A DNA stretch of 41,643 bases from an uncultured Eubacteriales bacterium (GTDB lineage: Bacteria; Bacillota; Clostridia; Christensenellales; Aristaeellaceae). A program made the translations under genes and the position numbers. The stretch spans positions 1 through 41,643 of the forward strand of contig ONJM01000020.1 of assembly GCA_900318145.1 (NCBI GenBank). Direction: 5' to 3'. Positions within the stretch are counted from its first letter, which is position 1. Each line of letters starts with the position of its first letter. The notes under the pieces were generated by a model that worked only from the letters and a program-made list of their open reading frames with translations, was not told where the DNA came from and made no database searches. This document shows positions 32,101 to 41,100 of the stretch, one piece after another.

Positions 32101-35100
32101 GTCGACCAGATGGCGCAGACGGAGTATGTCAAAAACGTCAAGAACGACCTGGACGGCATCTGGACGCAGGGACTGTCCGGACAGACGCAGGTGAACGTCT
32201 ACGAAGGGCAGACCTATACATACCGGCTGCGGGTTGCCTCCGCGAAGGATACGATCACCAGCAACATGGTGATGTACGACAGCCTGGAAAACTACCTGAT
32301 CCCCGAAGGCGGCGGCCAGGAGCATGACGCCTCCAAGCAGGAGGATCACGACGAGGTGGAATCCAAAAAGGACTGGGACGGAGACTGGGACCGCAAGACC
32401 GTCACTGTCGGCGCGGAAGGCTATGAAGAGGAGATCGAGGTCGGCGGCCAGTGGCGCGGCAGGCTTACGTCCATCGACCTGAACGAGTTTATCGCAAAAG
32501 GCTGCGCACCGATCATCTATTACGCCACGCAGCCCTGGCTCCAGTTCGGCGATACCACGGGAAGCGTGGTCGACGAAAGCATCTTCTTCAATTTTGAAGG
32601 CCGGTACGATCTTTCCGACAATTCGACCTGGACCCGTGTGGGGACCCTTACCAACGGCGTCTGGAACGTACCGGACGGCGTGAATGTGACCGCGATCGCG
32701 CTGGATCTGCGCAAACGGACGGACGGCAGCGAATTCCAGCTGATGAGCCAGGAAGCCGGCGCGGCCTATCTGCACATGATCGCGCCGGATGACCACGGGG
32801 ACGAGAGCGCCTGGCACGCAAAGGGCGCGTACGCGCATATCAACGAGGACGGCAGTGCTTCCACCAATCTGGATATCGACTGGGACGCCGCGCTGGATCC
32901 CGTCAACAACATGCACGCCTACAACAATACCCGCCTGATTGCCCGGGTGACCTATGAGGACGGCGGAGCCTACTCCTTCCTCACCATGATCCGCAACGAC
33001 TATACCCGTGTCGGAATCATGCCCCAGATTATCCGCGTGGAAAAAGTCTGGAACGACGACGACAACCATGACGCAATCCGGCCGGCGAGTGTTACCGTTA
33101 CCATGAAGCGGAAGACTCTGGGAGCAGCCGGGGATTATGAGACAGTCCTCGACGAGACAACCGGCGAACCGGTGACCGTGGTACTGAATGAGGAAAACGA
33201 ATGGTCCGGAATTTTCTTCCAGGCGGACGTGGTGGATAAAAACGGAACACCGTACCTGTATACCTTTGAAGAAGAAGAAATTGAAGGGTACACAGGTTCC
33301 GTCACCCGGATCGACGATACCCATTTCACGCTGACCAACACCCATGAGAATGAAAAGATCTGGATCAGCGGAGAAAAACAGTGGCTGATGCCGGACGGCA
33401 GCGAGCTGCCCGATGAGGCGGAAAGCCTGAAGCCGGCGCAGATCACCGTCAGCGTATACCGGAAGGGAAGCAGCGGGGAAGAGGAATTTGTTACTTCCGG
33501 GACCGTAACGCCGGATGCGGCGACCGGTGACTGGAAATACCTGTTCACCGACCTGGACAAATATGAGCGCGGCGGTTTCGAGTACATCTACAGCGTCGTT
33601 GAAACACCGGTGGATTATTTCTGGTCTTCGACGTCGGACGAATCGGAAATGCCGGACGGATATACCGTTCCCTTCGAGTACGATCCGGACGCGATTGATA
33701 TCATCTATAATTTCTATATTCCCTACGGCGACCTGAGTGTCACCAAGAAGATTGAAAGCGCCACCAGCGTCTCAGAGGAGCAGGAATTTACCTACCATCT
33801 CAGCCTGCTGACCAGGGACGCGGAGGGTGAGGACCTTCCGGTGGAAGAGTCTTTCGAGTACACGATTTATGAAATCGACGGGACAGAGGAAGCGGAAACG
33901 CTGACCCCGGTTTCATCCGGGACCATCGGACACGAAGGCAGCTTCAAGCTGAAAGGCGGCCAGCGGATCATTATCCGGAAGATTCCGGTCGGGGTACGCT
34001 ATACGCTTACGGAAGACGAGGCTGCAGGCTGGACGCAGACGGACACTGTCAACGATACAGGAACCGTTCCCACGGTGACCACCATTGCCGCGGAGTTCAC
34101 CAATACCTATTCCGCCAGCGGCAACGGAACGCTGAAAACCAACAAAAAGCTGACAGGCCACAATATGACCCGGAACAGATTCGTATTCAATATTGTGGAT
34201 AATAATCCGGATTCCGATACCTACGGCAGCGTAATCCGCACGGCCTACAGCCCCGCGGCGGACGGAGAGCGGGACGAAGACGACAACAGCCTCGAGGTAT
34301 CCGCGGAGGTTCTGTTCCCCTCTCTCACATACACCGAGGCAGACGCGGGCAAAACCTTCTACTATATTATCCAGGAAGCGATTCCCGAAAACGCGGCGGA
34401 CAACGGGGACGGAACCTTCACCCTGGACGGTTATACCTACACACTGCAGGAGCGCGAAGCCCGGGTGGACGTGACGGATAACGGCGACAGCACCCTGACG
34501 GTGACGGTCTTCTACAAGAATCCTGATACCGGCGAGTGGCTTGCCGGAACGGATTATCTGCCGGAGCTGACGAACGAGTACACTGCGGAAGGCGAAAACG
34601 CGCTGACAGCCTTCAAGGTGCTGATGAAGCGGGACCTTGAAGACGAGGAGTTCACCTTCGAGCTTCTGGACATGACGGAAGGATCCGAAACCTACGGGCA
34701 GGTGATCCAGACCAAGAAAAACAACGGGGAAGGCATCATCAGCTTCGATCCGATTTCCTACACCGAAACGGACGTGGACCGTACCTTTACCTATCTTGCC
34801 CGCGAGAAGGTTGGCAGCGATGTAACGGTGATCTATTCCGACTCCGTATTCCTGTATCATATCACGGTTCATGACAACAACAACGGGACCCTGTCCTTCA
34901 CGGAAGAGGACCAGGCCGGGACCCGCACCCATACGGAATGCGCCGCGTGCGGCGGGACGGGTATGACGGGCGACCTGGCCTGCGGCACCTGCGCCGGCAT
35001 GGGCTATACCCTGGGTGACGGATATACCGCCGCGGAGGGCAATGCCGCTCCGGTATTCATCAACGACCTGCACAATGGCAAACTGACCCTGAAGAAAACC

Positions 35101-38100
35101 ATTACCTCCGGCGATCCCTCCACGCCCTTCACTTTCCGCGTGAAGTTTACGGGTATCGGCGCCGGGACGATTTCGATCGACCGTGACCAGGGCGACGCCA
35201 CCGGCGGAGAGGACACCGGCGATGACGGTCAGGATGAATCGGATATTTCAGGCATTTTGCCGGTTTACCATGCTGATGACAGTGAAATTACAGGGAGAAC
35301 AGCTTATGCCGCGTTAAATGTCCAAACCGGTGAGCTGATCTTCTTCCGCTGTGATCCGAACGACCGAATGGATCCGTGGGGGAATAACTTCACGATTACC
35401 AGCGGAAACCGGCAAGCGTCCGCGGACGGGAATTTTGTCTGGTACAGCGGAGTGGAATCCGGCAATCATCCCTGGACAAGCACAAGCTATACAGATTACC
35501 AGAAAATTACTTCAGTGAGCATGCGCGATCCGCTGAGGCCGGGCGGGTTTTCATACTTCTTTGAAAACTGCTCAAATCTGGTAAATCTTGACCTCAGCAA
35601 GCTGGACGTACCGGAAGGCAATTCAATCTCCATGTATGGTACATTCAGGAATCTGCAGAGCCTGAAGAGTGTAAACCTTGGAACTGTCAACATGTCCAGG
35701 ACATCTGACGTTCAGTATATGTTCCGGTACTGTTATTCGCTTGAGACTGTGAATATCGGGCACCTGAAGCGTTCCGGAAGTGCACTTACAAGTACCAATT
35801 ACCAAAACTATGCTTTTGACGGACCTGTCATTACACAGATCACCATCGGAAATGAGACTACATTCAGCGCAAGAATGCCCAGCGGGAATGCATGGCAGCG
35901 ACAGTATCCCACGCCGCCTGCCGGTTATGAGGATCTGTGGGTGAACGTCGATACAGATGAACAGCTGACTTCAGCACAATTGTTCACGGAGGGAAACCAT
36001 GGCGGCACCTGGGAGCTGGATCCCAAATACTACATTGTGACATTTGACAACACCGGCGTCGTGGGCAGCATGCAGGACCGCCGGGTGAACGTTCACCGGA
36101 ACTTCTCTGTTGGCAGCACCTTCTACAAGTTCGGATACAAATTTACCGGATACACGGATCAGTTCGGAAACAGCTTCGAGGCGGACGCCAAGGGAAAGAT
36201 CCTTATTCCCGCGGGAACATATAACAGTTATATGTCTGCGGGCGAGGAGCTGACCGTCACGCTGACGCCCACCTGGGAACCGCTTTCCAACGAGCTGGAT
36301 GTGGAAGGCGATACCGTTACCGTGACGCTGTACCCGGGTGAGAGCGTAACGTTCAAGGATATCCCCGCCGGCACTGCCTATGAGATCTGGGAGGAAGTGC
36401 CCACCGGCTGGATTCTGACGGAACGGGTCAACGATTCCGGCGTGATTGAACCGCTGGAAACCGAAGAATCGGAATTTACCAACGAGTACGCACCCGGCTC
36501 GGTAACCGCTTCCCTGACCGCCAGCAAAATGTTTGACGGGCAGCTTTCCGCCAAACCGTTCAACTTCGGCCTGTACGAACTGGCGAACGCGGCGGATACG
36601 GAAGGCACCCTGATCCAGACAAAGGAAAACACCAGGGGCGGCGTCGCCAGCTTTGACATCATCCGTTACAATTATCCCGACGACGTCGGCCAGCATGACT
36701 ACATCATCCGGGAAATTGTTCCTGACGAGGGCGATGAGGATTACGACCCGACGATTGAATATGACACCCATTCCGAACGCGTAACCGTTCTTGTTACGGA
36801 CGACGGCAATGGAAACCTTTCCATCGTGACCAGCTACCGGGACGGCACCGGTGTGTTCGAGAACAATACAAAGCCCGGCACCCTTACCCTCGCAAAGACC
36901 GGTGAGAACATGACGGAAGCCGCGGGCAATTCCCTGTTCACTTTCACTATCCGGTTCCGGGATAAAGACGGCAATCCCGCCGACACCGGCGACGCGTATT
37001 ATGTTTACATCGCAGGATCCGGCGCACCGGAATGGGAGGATCCGGCCAGCTCCGCCGAGAAGGAAACCGGCAAACCCAGTATCACCGTATCCGCGCCCGG
37101 AACCGCGCTGACACTTTTCCATGCCTCGGAGGAGGAACTGGCGGGTGAAGCCTGCGTGGTTATTTCGGACGGGAAGCTGACTTTCATCCGCAGCAATGAG
37201 GCCCCGTCGGGCAACACGATCACGGATATCCACGGAAATTCCTACACAGGAACGATTTTCACAGGTGTGGAAGACAGTTCGTTCTACCGTGAATGGAATA
37301 ACGGGACCTACGCCGTGGAGTTCGTGGATCCCATCAAACCCAGGAGCATGATGGGCTGGTTTGACGGCTGCACAATCAGCAGCATCAATCTGGACAAAGT
37401 GGATACTTCCGCCTGCGCCAGCCTGGCCGGCATGTTCTATGAGGCGACGGTGAACCAGAACCTCGACCTGGGCAGCATGGACCTGTCAGCGGCGACAGAT
37501 CTGAGCAGCATGTTCTGCGGAGCCCATCTCATGAACCTGGTGATGCCTAACCAGACGCTTGCAACCGGTGACGGCGCGCTGCTTGAATTCCTGAAGGGAG
37601 CAACGGCGAACAACATCAACATGAACGGCTGGACGCTGCCGAACGTCACCAATCTGGGAAGCATTTTCACAGGCCTGACCGCGGCCAACCTGAGCGTCAA
37701 CGACTGGACCGCCGCTTCCGCAACATCAACTGTTTACAACGGCGCAAATCTTTTCGGCAACATGACCGTTGACGCGCTGAGCGCGGACAACTGGTCCGTG
37801 CCCAACGTGTCAAGCGTCGGCGGAATACTGGGCGGCAGCGCAATCACCAACGGTGTGAACATGTCCGGGTGGAACGCTCCGAAAGCCAGTACCGGAGGCC
37901 TCTTCTACAATCTGACCACGGACGTTATTACCGCCAACGACTGGACCTTTGGAAACGGCGTCGGCGGCATGTTCAGCAACACCAAAGCGGATACCGCATA
38001 CGCCAACGGATGGACCTCCGAAACCAATACAGGCATGGGCGGCCTGTGCTACAGCTTCGAAGGGCGCGTGCTGCAGCTCAACGACTGGAATTGTCCGGTC

Positions 38101-41100
38101 AGCACAAATTTCGACGGTATTTTCTCAGGCGTTAAGGTCCATACCCTCAGCATGAAGGGGTGGAATGTGCCCGAGGTTTCCACCATGAGAAGCGGCGGTG
38201 CTTCATCCATCACGTACCTCGATCTGAGCGGCTGGCAGCCGACGCCGAAACTGACAAGTGTCACCGGCATGCTTTCCAGCACGGGAAGCCTGCAGAAAGC
38301 GGATATGACAGGCTTTGACGTATCCCATGTGACTGATTTCAGCGGAATGTTCTACCAGTGCGGGGCACTGGAACAGATTGCCGGCGCGGAGAACTGGAAT
38401 GTATCCGCCGGACAGACCTTTACAGGCATGTTCTACGGGACGAAGGTCAATTCGCTGGATCTGAGCGGCTGGACGCCGGCTGGTGTTCAGAATGTCAACA
38501 GTATGTTCAGCGGCTGCGGCAGCCTCGTGTGCCTGGATGTCAGCGGGTTCAACCTGGCCGGGCTGTCCGCGTCAAACAGGACCGACGTACTGGCCGGAAC
38601 CGGCGCACTGCGCCTGCTGAAGATCGGTGACGGATTTGTACTGGGCAACGTATTCCAGGCGGAAACGAAATGGACGGACGGGGAAACCGTACTTACCGCA
38701 CAGCAGCTGATGACTGAGGGCGGCCACGCGGGCACATGGTATCTCGGGGAAAGCGTCAACCGTTTCCCCGTCACCGCGGATATGACGGTCACCCTCCGGG
38801 CAGGCGAGAGCATCGAACTGTATGATCTGCCCGCAGGCATCAAGTATGAAATTGAAGAAACCGGCATCCCGGACGGCTGGAGTTTCAAGGAAAGCGAAAA
38901 CGAGAGCGGAACGATTCTCCCCATTACCAACATTGATTCCGTATTTACCAATACTTACGCTGCCACCGGCTATGCCTCCCTGAAGGCGGAGAAAATGGTG
39001 GAGGGAGAGATTCCTGAAGGCTTCCGTTACACTTTCCGCCTCTATGAAGCCGACGAGAACTGGAACGCCGCGGGCGAAGCCCTGCAGACCAAAACCAACA
39101 ACCCGGTGGACAAGACGGAAAGCATCACGGTGGACGATGAAGAAACGGAGAACCCGGACTACAACAAGTCCATGGTGCTCTTTGACCGTATTTCCTTCAA
39201 TCAGGAAGGAACCTACCGCTTCATTATCAAAGAGGACGCGGAAACGGATGATCCTACGATCATTCCGGACAACCGGGTTATTAAAGCCACCGTTGAAGTG
39301 ACGGATGAGGAAGGCAAAGGTGAACTGACAGCGACCGTCACTTACGAGGAAGGCGACAACGCGGATGAAAACGGCTTCCTGAACAAGCGCAGGGACGGTT
39401 CGCTGAAGATCAGCAAGGAAATCCTGTCTGCCACGGAGGTGTCCGCGGAAGCAGAATTCACCGTGACGATCACGATGGAGGACAAGAACGGCGAACCGGT
39501 TACAGGGGCCTTCGAAGCCACAAGGACCGACAGGGACGGTACGGAATCCGACGAACCGGAAACTGTGACCTTCACAGACGGCCAGACCGATATCGTCCTG
39601 ATGGGCGGCGAAAGCCTGCAGATCGACGGGCTGCCTCACGGCGCGACCTATGAAATCACTGAATCCGCACCGGACGGCTGGACCCAGACGGACGCAGCCG
39701 GCGAAACCGGAACCATCACGGGCGCTCAGATTTCCGAAGCGTCGTTTACCAACACATACGACGCGAACGGAGAAATGACCCTGTCCGTGAGAAAGATTAC
39801 GGATCCGGCGGACCTGGAAATCCCGGACGGAGCGTTCTCCTTTATCCTGAAGCAGAACAAGAGCGAAATTGAACGGGTGGAAAACAACGCCAAAGGCATC
39901 GGAACCTTCACACCCATCCAATACGCCCTGAAGGACGTCGGCCAGACCTTTACCTATACCATACAGGAACAGACCAGCGTCAATATTCCGACGAACATCC
40001 AGTACGCATTTGACAATACGGAATACACCGTCACCGTGACCGTGGAGGACAAGGGGGACGGTACGCTGAAGGCGGAGCCCGTATTTACAAAAGACGGCGA
40101 AACCGTGCCGGAGATCGTTTTCACCAATTCCACCCGGGTCGATATCCCGGTGAGGAAAGAATGGGAAGGCGACGCTGACGTGATCGGCGAACAACGCCCG
40201 GCCCGGGTGGTGGTCCGGCTGCTGGCAGACGGCGAACCCGTGGCGACACGGTCCATCAGCAGCGCCGCCGCAACCGCGGAAAACAGCAACATCTGGGAAA
40301 GCAAGTTTACAGGCATGCCGGAGTACAAAGACGGCAAAAAGATCGTTTACACCGTGGAGGAGGTAACGCCTCCGAACTACGCGACAACGATCAGCAACGA
40401 CGGCGATACGCTGATCCTGGTCAATACCTACTATGAGGATTCTGTGTCGTTCGGCGGAAAGAAAATCGCAAAGGGAATCAGGCTGAAGGAGGAAACATTC
40501 AGCTTCCGTCTCGAACCTCCCTACGGCGCGGCTCCGATGCCTGAAAACGATGTGGTTACCTGCGACGAGGACGGAAACTTCATCTTCGGAGAAGCCACCT
40601 TCCTGCTGAGCGATCTGGACACAGACGATGACGGTAATCTGCTCAACGATACGACGCTGACCTACAGGATCACCGAGGTGATTCCTGAAGGCGCGGTGAA
40701 GACTGAAGACGGAACCGGCTATATCCTGAACGACATCCTCTACGACGCGCAGACCTATGAGATTAACGTTTCGCTGCACTTCGACGCGGAAAACAAGACC
40801 TTCAGCGCGGAAGCGGACAAGGAACCCGCGGACGTGGTGTTCACGAATATCAGAGACTGGACAAGCCTTTCAGTCACCAAGGAATGGGAAGGCCGCACGG
40901 GCGAACCCGTGAGCCTAGTCCTTTACACGGTGAAAGACGGCGTGTACACGGAAGCGGATCCTCAGCCTGAATTTACGCACGAGGACGACGTCTATACCTG
41001 CACAGGCCTGGAGACGTTTGACGAGGACGGAAACGAAATCGTCTACGCCGTGAAGGAAAAGGCAATGGACGGTTACCTGACGGTTTACACGAACCAGAAA

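Noticed and set aside
38572-40779. 735-codon open frame antisense to the giant adhesin, with others at 29062-30477, 31807-33345, 33913-35073 and 35971-37233
   Set aside because: Each lies inside the continuous adhesin frame, which shows repeated Cna-B strands. The antisense products show no motif or Shine-Dalgarno-supported start.
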